Part shown: piece by piece, positions 47,442 through 56,092 of the stretch
How the letters are laid out: each line of letters starts with the position of its first letter
How positions within the stretch are numbered: the stretch's first letter is position 1
Assembly: GCA_018609125.1 (NCBI GenBank)
Contig: JABAYF010000020.1
Location: forward strand, 1-64,000
Source of the DNA: Candidatus Nanopelagicales bacterium
Lineage (GTDB): Bacteria > Actinomycetota > Actinomycetes > S36-B12
Reading direction: 5' to 3'
Length of the DNA stretch: 64,000 bases
Notes under the pieces: generated by a model
Told to the model about the DNA's origin: nothing
The model's input: the letters and a program-made list of their open reading frames with translations, nothing else
The model's database searches: none
Position numbers and translations under genes: made by a program

Positions 47442-49595
47442 TCAGCCTTGCAGGTGGGTGGCGAAGAAGTCGCGCTGTGCCAGCAGCAGGTTTTCTGCAA
47501 CGATTTCCTGCGGGGTCATATGGCTTACGCCGGTGAGTGGCAGCACGCTGTGTGGTTTTCCCGCAGCCAGAAGAGCTGAGGAAAGTTGCAGGGTGTGGGC
47601 GACGGCCACATTGTCATCGGCGAGCCCGTGGATGAGAAGTAGTGGGCATTGCAGTTGCGGCGCAAGGGAGAGTAGCGAACTGCCTTCGTAGGCATCAGGG
47701 TTTTGGTGCGGGTCGCCGAGATACCGCTCGGTGTAAGCGGTGTCGTAGAGTCGCCATTCGGTGACAGGAGCGCCTGCTACGGCTGCATGAATACGGCCAG
47801 ACGCACGCATGGCGGAGAGGGCGGCAAGGTAACCACCGAAAGACCAGCCGTGGATGCCTACTCGCTGGGGATCCACGTCGTGCGGGTGGGCTGCAATGAC
47901 GGCTGCAAGTCCGCGCATTTGATCGGTGAGAACGGGCGTAGCGAGATCGCCAGAGACCATGCGTTCCCAGGCTGGGCCGCGTCCTGGCGTACCGCGACCA
48001 TCAATCACCACAACGCAGTAGCCCTGGTCTGCCCACCACTGATCACTGGCATAGGCCAGGCCAGCCGCAATAACCCGCCGCGCATGCGGACCGCCATAGG
48101 GCGCGAGCAAGATCGGGAGCCGAGTGGATCCGGGAACGTGTCCGCGTGGCCACACGATCGCTACAGGCAATGCGTCTTCATCGAGTCGCTGGATGGATAC
48201 GTTCAGCTCAAGTTCGGGGCTGTGCGCGAATGAGGTGATTTCGGCGATGGGAACGAGATCAGATGCACTGCTCAGTTCTGCACCGAGCCGATACACCGTC
48301 ATCCGGGTCCGGAAAGTGTCAGCGTTGGTCGCACTGACCACGGCGATGCTGCCTCGCACCGTTGCCGTAGCGACGCCGTGTGTGGCGAGTGCGACAACGC
48401 GGTCACCAGAAACGAGATAGGGCAGTTCTTCGGTGGGATCGAGTGATCCAGTTACCAGGCAACGGTCGCCGTCCATCGCTGAGATCGCCCGCACCTGAAG
48501 ACCGGGAGGTGTGAGATAGCGGTCTTTGCAGATCAGTCGATTCGTGTCGGTTTCGAGGTCTGCGGTGATCTGCAGGAGTTCGCCACTCGCGTCAATCCTC
48601 GGCGCGCCGGGAAAGACATCAATCCAATGCCGGTCCTGGCGTTGCGCCATGAGGATAGGGATCGCAGCCGTATCGTCCCAGCACAGAACTTGTGAGCTGC
48701 GTTGATCACGGGATAGCACCTCGATGATGATCGGCCCACTTCGCGCTACCTGAACCGAAACAAGGTACTCGTACTCTTCGTGATTCCACGACAGTTCTTG
48801 TCGCTGCCCATCCAGGGAGAAGTACCAAAGGCGTGCCTGCGGATTGGGTGTGCCAGCTGATGGGTATCTGTGCGGTCGGGCAGGTTGTTCGGGCTGAGCA
48901 GGGTTGGCTATCCACCAGGTGTGTACGTCACTTTCGTCAACGTGTTGGGCAAAGATGCCATGACTGTCTGCAGACCACCACCATCCGCGGACTCGCGAAA
49001 ATTCTTCTGCAGCGATGAAATCCGCGAGACCCCAGGAGTCAAATTCGTGAGCAGCGACCGCGAGTGTTTCGTGTGAATCATCGGCGAGCGTGATGACATG
49101 CAGGGCACGGTCGGCGACATATCCCACCCGGGCGCCATCTGGGCTAATCCGCGCGTCAACAGCACCTGAGCGGGCGTTGAGTTTCCTGACGTTGCCATTG
49201 AGGTCGGTGAGCGAAGCGAAAAAGATACTGCCGTGCAGCGTAAATACCGCAAATGTTACGTCTGAGTTCACCGTGTATGACGTTATGCCTTCGCTTGATT
49301 CACGCATGCGCTCACGTCGTGCTGCTTCGGCGGCAGGGATGGCGTCCCCGTCTGCGTCCATCAGGTCTGCGGTCCGCACCACGCACCGTTCTGTGGGGCT
49401 TTCCGGAATCGAAAGATCGAGCACCCAGAGGTCTTCAGATGCGTTGTCACCAGCCTCACTGCGGCAAAAAACGACACGGGTGCCCTCTGGTGAAATGCTT
49501 GGCTGACGGGGAGCACCGGATCGAAATCCACGTGTGCGGGCCCGGTGGCGCGGGTAAGTCATACCGTGATGCACGGACGCTTCGAGTTCGGTCAC
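47442..49595 (-). CDS. Prolyl oligopeptidase family (S9, DPP IV-like) serine peptidase
   Basis: A 717-aa two-domain peptidase. The N-terminal beta-propeller (about 30-450) gates a C-terminal alpha/beta-hydrolase domain. The catalytic triad is S585 (GWSFGGY), D660 (HGLADDNV) and H692 (GVSHM). An EE-type N-terminal recognition motif may be present at IAAEEFSRV, typical for DPP IV proteins that bind a free N-terminus. No signal peptide is visible, so it is probably cytoplasmic. It is convergent with typA, 18 bp between stops. Confidence 0.9.
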   Translation of the reverse strand: MTELEASVHHGMTYPRHRARTRGFRSGAPRQPSISPEGTRVVFCRSEAGDNASEDLWVLDLSIPESPTERCVVRTADLMDADGDAIPAAEAARRERMRESSEGITSYTVNSDVTFAVFTLHGSIFFASLTDLNGNVRKLNARSGAVDARISPDGARVGYVADRALHVITLADDSHETLAVAAHEFDSWGLADFIAAEEFSRVRGWWWSADSHGIFAQHVDESDVHTWWIANPAQPEQPARPHRYPSAGTPNPQARLWYFSLDGQRQELSWNHEEYEYLVSVQVARSGPIIIEVLSRDQRSSQVLCWDDTAAIPILMAQRQDRHWIDVFPGAPRIDASGELLQITADLETDTNRLICKDRYLTPPGLQVRAISAMDGDRCLVTGSLDPTEELPYLVSGDRVVALATHGVATATVRGSIAVVSATNADTFRTRMTVYRLGAELSSASDLVPIAEITSFAHSPELELNVSIQRLDEDALPVAIVWPRGHVPGSTRLPILLAPYGGPHARRVIAAGLAYASDQWWADQGYCVVVIDGRGTPGRGPAWERMVSGDLATPVLTDQMRGLAAVIAAHPHDVDPQRVGIHGWSFGGYLAALSAMRASGRIHAAVAGAPVTEWRLYDTAYTERYLGDPHQNPDAYEGSSLLSLAPQLQCPLLLIHGLADDNVAVAHTLQLSSALLAAGKPHSVLPLTGVSHMTPQEIVAENLLLAQRDFFATHLQG

Positions 49596-49679
49596 CAGAG
49601 CACCCTTTCATTGAGGTCAATCGGGCGGGGGTCAGCGTCACTGGGTAGCCGCTCAGCGCTCATGGTGCACCAGAGCCGG

Positions 49680-49685
49680 TAGTCT
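49680..49685 (+). promoter_or_regulatory. Putative leaderless -10 (TAGTCT) for mshB
   Basis: TAGTCT ends 8 nt before ATG 49694. Confidence 0.5.
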
Positions 49686-49693
49686 GGCGCACC

Positions 49694-50569
49694 ATGAGCA
49701 GTCGCCGACTTTTGATCGTCCACGCCCATCCGGACGACGAAACCATCGGAACCGGGATCACGATGGCAAAATACGTCGCCGAAGGCGCCTCGGTCACCCT
49801 GGTGACATGCACCCTGGGTGAAGAGGGCGAAGTGCTGGTTCCTGACCTGACCCACCTGGCCGCCGAGCACACCGACAGCCTCGGCCCACACCGCCAGGGC
49901 GAACTCCGCTCGGCCATGTCTGAACTCGGAGTCACCGATTGGCAGCTGCTCGGTGAACCGGGTAAGTACCGGGATTCGGGCATGGTGGACACCCCAAGCA
50001 ATAACCATGAGCGTGCCTTCATGAATGCAGATCTGCTCACGGCAGCCGCCGACCTGGTGGGCATCATCCGAGATCGCCGACCCCAGGTGGTGGTGACCTA
50101 CGATGAGTTTGGTGGCTACGGGCATCCAGACCATATTCAGGCTCATCGGGTGACGACATATGCCGCGTCCCTCGCGGGAGCACCAGGTTTTCGGCCAGAT
50201 CTGGGGACTCCATGGCAGATCAGCAAGTTTTACTGGACGGCGTTTCCTCGCTCGGTCATTGTTGCCGGCATTGAGGCGATGCGTGCCGCCGGCGACACCT
50301 CAGAGTTCGCCGAGATGGATCCCGACGATTTGCCCTTCGTTGTTGATGACGACGTGGTGTCCACCAGCATCGAGGGTGGAGCGTTTCTCGACGCGAAGAT
50401 GGCTGCCTTACGCGAACATGCAACGCAGGTCACCACCGATGGTGGCTTCTTCGCGCTTGCCGATGCCGTGGGGATGCAGGCATTCGGCACGGAGTATTTC
50501 CGGCTAGTGCAGGGTCCGACCCCGGCGTCTGAGGAGATGGAAACCGATTTTTTCACCGGCGTGGCATGA
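49694..50569 (+). CDS. mshB: Mycothiol biosynthesis deacetylase MshB
   Basis: Zinc-dependent deacetylase of GlcNAc-Ins, the second step of mycothiol synthesis, in the LmbE/PIG-L family. The zinc-binding motif is AHPDDE (11-16), with the third ligand in YGHPDHIQAH. The active-site Asp is D14. The length (291 aa) and the DSLGPHRQGEL segment fit MshB better than the paralogue Mca. Downstream DUF6113, ferredoxin and dapC follow the mycobacterial Rv1170-Rv1178 order. The presence of this gene implies the organism makes mycothiol. Confidence 0.92.
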   Translation: MSSRRLLIVHAHPDDETIGTGITMAKYVAEGASVTLVTCTLGEEGEVLVPDLTHLAAEHTDSLGPHRQGELRSAMSELGVTDWQLLGEPGKYRDSGMVDTPSNNHERAFMNADLLTAAADLVGIIRDRRPQVVVTYDEFGGYGHPDHIQAHRVTTYAASLAGAPGFRPDLGTPWQISKFYWTAFPRSVIVAGIEAMRAAGDTSEFAEMDPDDLPFVVDDDVVSTSIEGGAFLDAKMAALREHATQVTTDGGFFALADAVGMQAFGTEYFRLVQGPTPASEEMETDFFTGVA

Positions 50570-50991
50570 CGGTGATGCGTAGCAGGGGGGCTACCACCCT
50601 CATCGCGACGGTCTACGTGGTCCTCGGCCTTGCCCTGGGCACCGTCGGTGCGTTCGTCCAGGCCGCGCGCAGTCAGGTTGTGGGCATCACCATCCCGTGG
50701 GGGCTGATATTCGTTCTCGGCTTGCTGGTGCTGATTATTCGCCTCGGCGTTAACGTCACACGCACCCGTTGGGCAGGCTCAGCACTATTTGTCGGTTGGC
50801 TCATTGCCACGATCGGGTTCGCCACTAAGACTCCATGGTCGGCAGATCTGATCATCAGCTCCGGTGGTCGACAACTGGTTTACCTGCTCGTGGGTGTTGT
50901 TTTGGGTTCCGCGGCGGCAAGTATCAAGGCTGCCCCGGGCCAGTTGTCTGGCCAGTTGTCCGGCCAAGGGCCGGTCACGTCTTCGCGCTAG
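50566..50991 (+). CDS. DUF6113-like small membrane protein
   Basis: A 141-aa protein with four predicted helices (about 12-32, 42-60, 70-86, 100-118) and a short C-terminal tail with a duplicated GQLS unit. It is the membrane protein that follows mshB in many actinobacteria (Rv1171-like). The ATG overlaps the mshB stop (ATGA), so the two are coupled. Function is unknown. Confidence 0.75.
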   Translation: MTVMRSRGATTLIATVYVVLGLALGTVGAFVQAARSQVVGITIPWGLIFVLGLLVLIIRLGVNVTRTRWAGSALFVGWLIATIGFATKTPWSADLIISSGGRQLVYLLVGVVLGSAAASIKAAPGQLSGQLSGQGPVTSSR

Positions 50992-51193
50992 GGCGTTGTT
51001 CCTATTGAAGCCACGCAGACAGCAGCTCCTCCCAGAGTGAGACAAAATCGTCTTTAATGTTTCAGATGGGAAATAGCGGGATCCAACGCCTATCATTAAG
51101 AGTCGTAAGACTGTACGAGCGCGTTCGAGCGATCCGAGTGCACCACAAGTGCGCGCTTGAGACCACGGTAGCGAGGAAACTAAGAGGAGACCT

Positions 51194-53104
51194 GTGAGTT
51201 ACCCGGAGACACCGGAGAACGCCGAAGTGACCGCCGATCGGTCGTCCATGGGCGGAGTAAACGGTCGGCGGGCGCTGCTCATTACCGGTGCGGTCCTCGC
51301 CGGGGCTGCTGCCTTCTACTCGGGCATGCTGGTCGGATCTGCGGGCGACGTGCCAGCGAACACCACGGTGCTCGGCGTTCAAATCGGTGGGTTGTCCCAG
51401 GCCGAGGCTGTCGCGGTCCTCGACGACGAACTCAGCCCGCGGGCTGCCAGAAATATCGAAGTTACCGCTTATGAGTCTGCAACTGATGTGACCCCGGCCG
51501 ATTTTGGCCTTCGGTTTGACGCTTTCGCCACCGTCGCCAATGCCAGCGAGCGTCTCTACAACCCGTTAGCGATGGTTCAGCGCCTTTTCGGCCCGGTACC
51601 GGTCGATCCGATCGTGGTTGTCGACGAAAAGATCCTGGGGGAGAATCTGGCGGAGTTCGCCAGCACCGTTGAGGTTGCACCGGTTGAACCCATTTTGGTC
51701 TACGAAGGTCTACAGCCGGTACTCACTCCCGGGGTGGATGGTCGATCGATTAACGTCGACGACGCGGTGGACCTCCTTGCTGATGCCTATTTGACTAATA
51801 GCGGGCCGGTGGCGCTGCCCGAGGTCGTTGTTCCCCCCACCGTCGATGAGGCACAGGCCGTTGAGATTCGAGATGGCATCGCCACTGCCGCGGTGTCGGC
51901 TCCCATTTTTGTGCAGGCTGGTTCGGTCACCGCGGAGGTGGCTCCGGAGATCATCGCCAAATCTTTAGATTTTGAAGCTGTTGATGGAGTGTTCGGACAT
52001 GTTCTGAACGGCACGAAGGTATATCGCTCTATCGCAGAGCAACTGGCCCCGATTGAAACTCCAGGAAATAACGCGACATTCAAGATCGTCGACGGTGTCC
52101 CGGTTGTGGTGCCATCCCAGGTCGGTGAGGGTGTGGCCGATGAAGACCTGGGAGCAGCCGTCGACAGGGTGCTCAGTCTTTCCGGTGCTGAGCGCGTGAC
52201 GAGCGCGCCCATCACCGTCCGTGATCCAAGCATCACCACTGCTGATGCCCGTAAACTTGGTGTGGTGGAAGAGATTTCCAGTTTCACCCAGCAGGTTTCG
52301 TATGCGCCTTACATGGAGCACAACCTGTCGCTCGCTGCGGAATACATCAACGGAACACTGCTACTTCCGGGTGATATTTTTTCGATGAACGACACCACCG
52401 AAAATCGCGATCCGGTGGACGGCTACATGGAAGGTTACGTTATCGGTTCCGGTGGCGTGTTTGCCAAGGCCCTCGGTGGCGGTATCTCCGCAGCAACGAC
52501 CACGCTGTGGTCTGCGGCCTTTTATGGCGGACTCGAAGCCGTTGAGGTGCGGGCCCACTCCATCTATATTTCTCGCTATGTGCCCGGCCTTGAAGCCACC
52601 GTTGCCTGGGACTACTTCGACATGAAGTTCGCCAACAACACGCCCTACGGGGTGTTCATCGTGGCCACAACGACGCCTACATCCATGACCGTCACGATGT
52701 ACGGCACCAAGGAATACACCGAAATCGATGCGGAGGTCGGTTCTCGATACGCGGTCACTGATTTTTCTACGATCTATAACAGTTCTGATCGCTGCGCCGC
52801 CCAATCTGGTGCGCAGGGGTTTGCCATCGATGTGGATCGCGTGTTCTACCAGGGCGATGAGGAGGTCAATCGGGAAACCTTCACGACCGATTACAACCCC
52901 TCACCTCGCGTGATCTGCGGTGAAAAGCCCAGTGAGAAGGACGAGAAGGACGAGAAGGACGAGAAGGACGAGAACACCGATGAGGGCGGTGACACCGACC
53001 CAACGCCTGAACCCACCAGCGATAGCGAGCCCGACGGCGGTCCCGACGACGTCGCGGTCGAGGTCGAGCAGGTACTTGCCGTGCTTGCCGGTCGCAGTCG
53101 CTAG
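51194..53104 (+). CDS. VanW-like protein with peptidoglycan-binding-type domains
   Basis: A membrane-anchored extracytoplasmic protein of 636 aa. A single helix (about 27-47) precedes two domains resembling the YoaR/VanW-associated putative peptidoglycan-binding fold (about 60-330), then a VanW domain (about 360-500; LPGDIFSMNDTTENRD and GGGISAATTTLW), then an acidic tail with a KDE repeat. VanW is of unknown biochemical function and does not by itself imply vancomycin resistance. GTG start with Shine-Dalgarno AAGAGGAG upstream. Confidence 0.88.
   Translation: MSYPETPENAEVTADRSSMGGVNGRRALLITGAVLAGAAAFYSGMLVGSAGDVPANTTVLGVQIGGLSQAEAVAVLDDELSPRAARNIEVTAYESATDVTPADFGLRFDAFATVANASERLYNPLAMVQRLFGPVPVDPIVVVDEKILGENLAEFASTVEVAPVEPILVYEGLQPVLTPGVDGRSINVDDAVDLLADAYLTNSGPVALPEVVVPPTVDEAQAVEIRDGIATAAVSAPIFVQAGSVTAEVAPEIIAKSLDFEAVDGVFGHVLNGTKVYRSIAEQLAPIETPGNNATFKIVDGVPVVVPSQVGEGVADEDLGAAVDRVLSLSGAERVTSAPITVRDPSITTADARKLGVVEEISSFTQQVSYAPYMEHNLSLAAEYINGTLLLPGDIFSMNDTTENRDPVDGYMEGYVIGSGGVFAKALGGGISAATTTLWSAAFYGGLEAVEVRAHSIYISRYVPGLEATVAWDYFDMKFANNTPYGVFIVATTTPTSMTVTMYGTKEYTEIDAEVGSRYAVTDFSTIYNSSDRCAAQSGAQGFAIDVDRVFYQGDEEVNRETFTTDYNPSPRVICGEKPSEKDEKDEKDEKDENTDEGGDTDPTPEPTSDSEPDGGPDDVAVEVEQVLAVLAGRSR
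52934..52974 (+). repeat. 9-bp tandem repeat in the VanW gene tail
   Basis: Four perfect GAGAAGGAC units (52934-52969) and a partial fifth encode (EKD)n. The unit is a multiple of three, so slippage would change tail length without frameshift. Confidence 0.9.
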
Positions 53105-53148
53105 TTTTCCTTTCACGCCCTGACCGGTGCGCACGTAGGTGGTACTTA

Positions 53149-53154
53149 TAGCGT
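53149..53154 (+). promoter_or_regulatory. Putative -10 (TAGCGT) of fdxC, with leader hairpin
   Basis: TAGCGT lies 55 nt before the fdxC start. The predicted leader contains the hairpin CGACGG-GCGGT-CCGTCG (53163-53179), followed by a Shine-Dalgarno-like GGAAAGGA. Confidence 0.4.
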
Positions 53155-53209
53155 TGGGCATGCGACGGGCGGTCCGTCGGAGTAACCCCGGTGGAAAGGA
53201 CTCGTCAAG

Positions 53210-53536
53210 GTGACCTACGTCATCGCGTTTCCCTGTGTTGATATCAAGGACAAGTCTTGCATTGAGGAATGCCCGGTCGACTGCATTTACGAAGGCGACC
53301 GCATGCTTTACATACAGCCAGATGAGTGTGTTGACTGCGGTGCCTGTGAGCCCGTGTGTCCGGTTGAGGCCATCTTCTATGAAGATGATGTTCCTGACGA
53401 GTGGACTGACTACACCGCAGCGAATGTCGAGTTTTTCAGCGAGCTAGGTTCACCCGGTGGCGCGGCGAAGTTGGGTCCTCAGGGTTTCGACGCGGCAATC
53501 GTGGCGACCGTTGCGCGTAAGGAACCTGAAAACTGA
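53210..53536 (+). CDS. fdxC: 7Fe-type ferredoxin
   Basis: Soluble electron carrier with one [3Fe-4S] and one [4Fe-4S] cluster. The first site is C9-x7-C17-x3-C21 and the second is DECVDCGACEPVCP. It matches actinobacterial FdxC/FdxA of about 105-108 aa. The position before dapC is conserved in mycobacteria (Rv1177-Rv1178). The TGA stop at 53534-53536 overlaps the apparent CTG start of dapC. Confidence 0.95.
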   Translation: MTYVIAFPCVDIKDKSCIEECPVDCIYEGDRMLYIQPDECVDCGACEPVCPVEAIFYEDDVPDEWTDYTAANVEFFSELGSPGGAAKLGPQGFDAAIVATVARKEPEN

Positions 53537-54627
53537 AATTTGCCCTCCCAGTTTTCCCCTGGGACCGACTCGAACCGATTAGTCAACTTGCCGCTCAGCA
53601 TCCTGACGGGATAGCCGACCTGACCATCGGCACGCCAGTGGATCCGACGCCAGATCTCGTTCAAGATGCCTTAGCGGCGGCAGCAGATGCACCGGGCTAC
53701 CCGGCGACCGCCGGCACGGCTCGCGTCGAAGAGGCTGCCCGTTTGTGGTTGCGCCGCCGATGTGATGTGACCCTGGCCAAGGACGACCACGTAATACCCA
53801 GCATCGGGTCGAAAGAGATGGTGGCGCTGCTGCCCACCCTGCTTGGGCTCGGCCCCGAGCACACGGTGGTGATTCCGACGTTGGCTTATCCGACCTACGA
53901 CCTAGGCGCCCGGATAGCCGGCTGCCAGGTGCGGGTCACGGATCGGCCCGAGGATCTGTCCGGGGCAGCCCTTGTCTGGCACAACTCACCTGGCAACCCG
54001 TCGGGGCACATCGCCGGCGCTGCTGAGCAGGCGGAGTTCTTGGCCGCGGCCCGGGAAGCCGGGGCTGTCGTCGCATCGGATGAGTGCTACGCGGAGTTTG
54101 GTTGGGATGCAGCGGTTGTATCGATGCTGCACGACAGTGTCAGCGGCGGTGACCATCGAGGCATCATGAGTTTGCATTCGCTGTCGAAGCGATCGAATAT
54201 GGCCGGTTATCGATATGGATTCACCGCCGGTGATGGTGAGGTAATCGTCAGGGTGCTGCAGGTCCGTAAGCACCTCGGCTTGATGGTGCCGATCCCGATC
54301 CAAGCTGCCGCGGCTGTTGCTTTCGACGATGACGCTCATGTCGAAGCGCAACGCGAGATTTATTTGCGCCGCCGTAGCGTGCTGGCACCAGCGCTCACCG
54401 ATGCAGGCTTTCGCATTGACCACAGCCAAGGTGGCCTCTACCTCTGGGCGACGCGCGGGGAAAATTGCTGGGACACCGCACGAGCACTCGCTGAGCATGG
54501 CGTGCTGGTGACCCCGGGGGATTTTTATGGCGATGCCGGTGTGGAGCATGTGCGGGTGGCGTTAACAGCAACCGACGATGTGATCGGTCGGACTAAGGCC
54601 CGCCTCGCCAGTTTTAGCGGCCGGTAG
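53533..54627 (+). CDS. dapC: Succinyldiaminopimelate aminotransferase, apparent CTG start
   Basis: PLP-dependent fold-type I aminotransferase of lysine/meso-DAP synthesis (succinylase branch). It has LVWHNSPGNPSGH and the PLP-lysine in LHSLSKRSNMAG. The first ATG/GTG/TTG in frame is GTG 53638, which would remove 35 residues including LPVFPWDRLEP and DLTIGTPVD, both conserved in actinobacterial DapC (from memory). The frame opens only after TGA 53527, so CTG 53533 is the best start. It overlaps the fdxC stop as CTGA, with Shine-Dalgarno AAGGA (53519-53523) 9 nt upstream. The resulting 364 aa matches the mycobacterial length. Confidence 0.85.
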   Translation: MKFALPVFPWDRLEPISQLAAQHPDGIADLTIGTPVDPTPDLVQDALAAAADAPGYPATAGTARVEEAARLWLRRRCDVTLAKDDHVIPSIGSKEMVALLPTLLGLGPEHTVVIPTLAYPTYDLGARIAGCQVRVTDRPEDLSGAALVWHNSPGNPSGHIAGAAEQAEFLAAAREAGAVVASDECYAEFGWDAAVVSMLHDSVSGGDHRGIMSLHSLSKRSNMAGYRYGFTAGDGEVIVRVLQVRKHLGLMVPIPIQAAAAVAFDDDAHVEAQREIYLRRRSVLAPALTDAGFRIDHSQGGLYLWATRGENCWDTARALAEHGVLVTPGDFYGDAGVEHVRVALTATDDVIGRTKARLASFSGR

Positions 54628-54683
54628 GCAAGCCGCACCGGCGGTCCCGTCCGAGCGCGCAGCAGGTAGGGTCTCAGCGGGGG

Positions 54684-54768
54684 CCGAGACAACATCTCGG
54701 TACGGTAACGCTGTTCCCTTATTGACCGCCCAGACCCGGGCATTCGTCGGCACCCCGATCGGGGCGCC
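54684..54768 (+). promoter_or_regulatory. Structured region upstream of gltA
   Basis: CCGAGA-CAACA-TCTCGG (54684-54700) forms a perfect 6-bp hairpin. An alternative pairing, GTCTC (54671-54675) with GAGAC (54686-54690), would compete with it. A second hairpin, GGC-A-CCCC-GATC-GGGG-C-GCC (54749-54768), ends 5 nt before the Shine-Dalgarno AAGGAGG (54774-54780). Candidate -10s are TAGGGT (54667) and TACGGT (54701), so which hairpins are transcribed is uncertain. Confidence 0.45.
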
Positions 54769-54789
54769 ACTCCAAGGAGGTCGTCCCAC

Positions 54790-56073
54790 GTGACCGAGGC
54801 CGTGCTGCATTACCCGGACGGCGAACTCTCGTTCCCCGAAGTCCCAGCCACGATTGGTGAGTCTGGCTACGACATTGCCCCGCTCCTGTCGACAACGGGT
54901 CACGTCACCCTCGACCACGGTTTTGTGAACACAGCGTCGTGTTCGTCGGCCGTCACCTACATTGACGGCGACCAGGGGATCCTGCGCTATCGCGGATATC
55001 CGATTGAGCAGTTAGCGGAGCAGTCCACCTTTCTAGAGACCGCTTACCTGCTCATCTATGGCGACCTGCCGAGCCCGGAAGCGCTCAACGACTTCAAGTC
55101 GAACATCAAGCGACACACCATGTTGCACGAAGACCTGCGTCGCTTTTTTGACGGCTTCCCACCCGATGCTCACCCGATGCCGGTGCTGTCTTCGGCTGTG
55201 TCGGCGCTGTCAACGTTCTACCAGGATTCCCTTGATCCCTTCGATCCCGAACAGGTGGAGATTTCCACCATTCGTCTGCTCGCCAAGCTCCCCACGATCG
55301 CGGCCTATGCCTATAAGAAGTCGGTGGGTCAGCCCTTCCTTTACCCGGACAACTCACTGGGCTTCGTCGACAACTTCTTGCGCATGACCTTTGGTGTTCC
55401 GGCGGAGGATTACCAGATTGATCCGGTGGTGTCCAGGACACTCAACATGCTGCTGCTGCTGCACGCTGATCATGAACAGAACTGTTCAACGTCCACAGTC
55501 CGACTCGTTGGTTCCTCGCACGCCAACCTGTTCGCATCGGTGTCTGCCGGCGTGAATGCACTCTTTGGGCCGTTGCATGGTGGAGCTAACCAGGCCGTGT
55601 TGGAAATGCTCGAAGGCATTCACGCTTCCGGTGGCGGCGTGAATCACTTCATCCGTCAGGTAAAGAACCGCGAAGACGGTGTAAAGCTCATGGGCTTTGG
55701 CCATCGCGTGTATAAGAACTACGACCCTCGTGCAGCGATCGTGAAGAAGGCCGCCTACGAAACGTTCGAAGCGTTGCAGGTCAAGGACCCGCTGCTAGAT
55801 ATTGCTCTTCGACTCGAAGAGGTTGCCCTTGCCGATGACTTCTTCGTATCGCGGCGGTTGTACCCGAATGTTGACTTCTATACCGGCCTGATCTACAAGG
55901 CCATGGGTTTCCCGCCCCGCATGTTCACAGTGCTGTTCGCTCTTGGGCGTCTGCCCGGCTGGATCGCGCAGTGGCGCGAAATGATCGACGACCCCGCAAC
56001 GAAAATTGGGCGCCCGCGTCAGGTGTATGTAGGCGAACCACTGCGCGACTACGCGCCGTTGACCTCACGCTGA
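54790..56073 (+). CDS. gltA: Citrate synthase
   Basis: Condenses oxaloacetate and acetyl-CoA in the first TCA step. At 427 aa it belongs to the longer hexameric type II citrate synthases. Catalytic residues sit in the His-containing LLHADHEQNCSTS and FGPLHGGAN segments and in MGFGHRVYKNYDPRA, with the Asp in RPRQVYVGE region nearby. GTG start with a strong AAGGAGG. It lies between dapC and dapD, which need succinyl-CoA; this may be incidental. Confidence 0.97.
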   Translation: MTEAVLHYPDGELSFPEVPATIGESGYDIAPLLSTTGHVTLDHGFVNTASCSSAVTYIDGDQGILRYRGYPIEQLAEQSTFLETAYLLIYGDLPSPEALNDFKSNIKRHTMLHEDLRRFFDGFPPDAHPMPVLSSAVSALSTFYQDSLDPFDPEQVEISTIRLLAKLPTIAAYAYKKSVGQPFLYPDNSLGFVDNFLRMTFGVPAEDYQIDPVVSRTLNMLLLLHADHEQNCSTSTVRLVGSSHANLFASVSAGVNALFGPLHGGANQAVLEMLEGIHASGGGVNHFIRQVKNREDGVKLMGFGHRVYKNYDPRAAIVKKAAYETFEALQVKDPLLDIALRLEEVALADDFFVSRRLYPNVDFYTGLIYKAMGFPPRMFTVLFALGRLPGWIAQWREMIDDPATKIGRPRQVYVGEPLRDYAPLTSR

Positions 56074-56092
56074 TTAAGCCGGGTCGTTTTCA

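Noticed and set aside
51194..53104. VanW gene as evidence for glycopeptide resistance
   Set aside because: No vanHAX or vanRS genes are present; VanW domains are widespread in wall-associated proteins.
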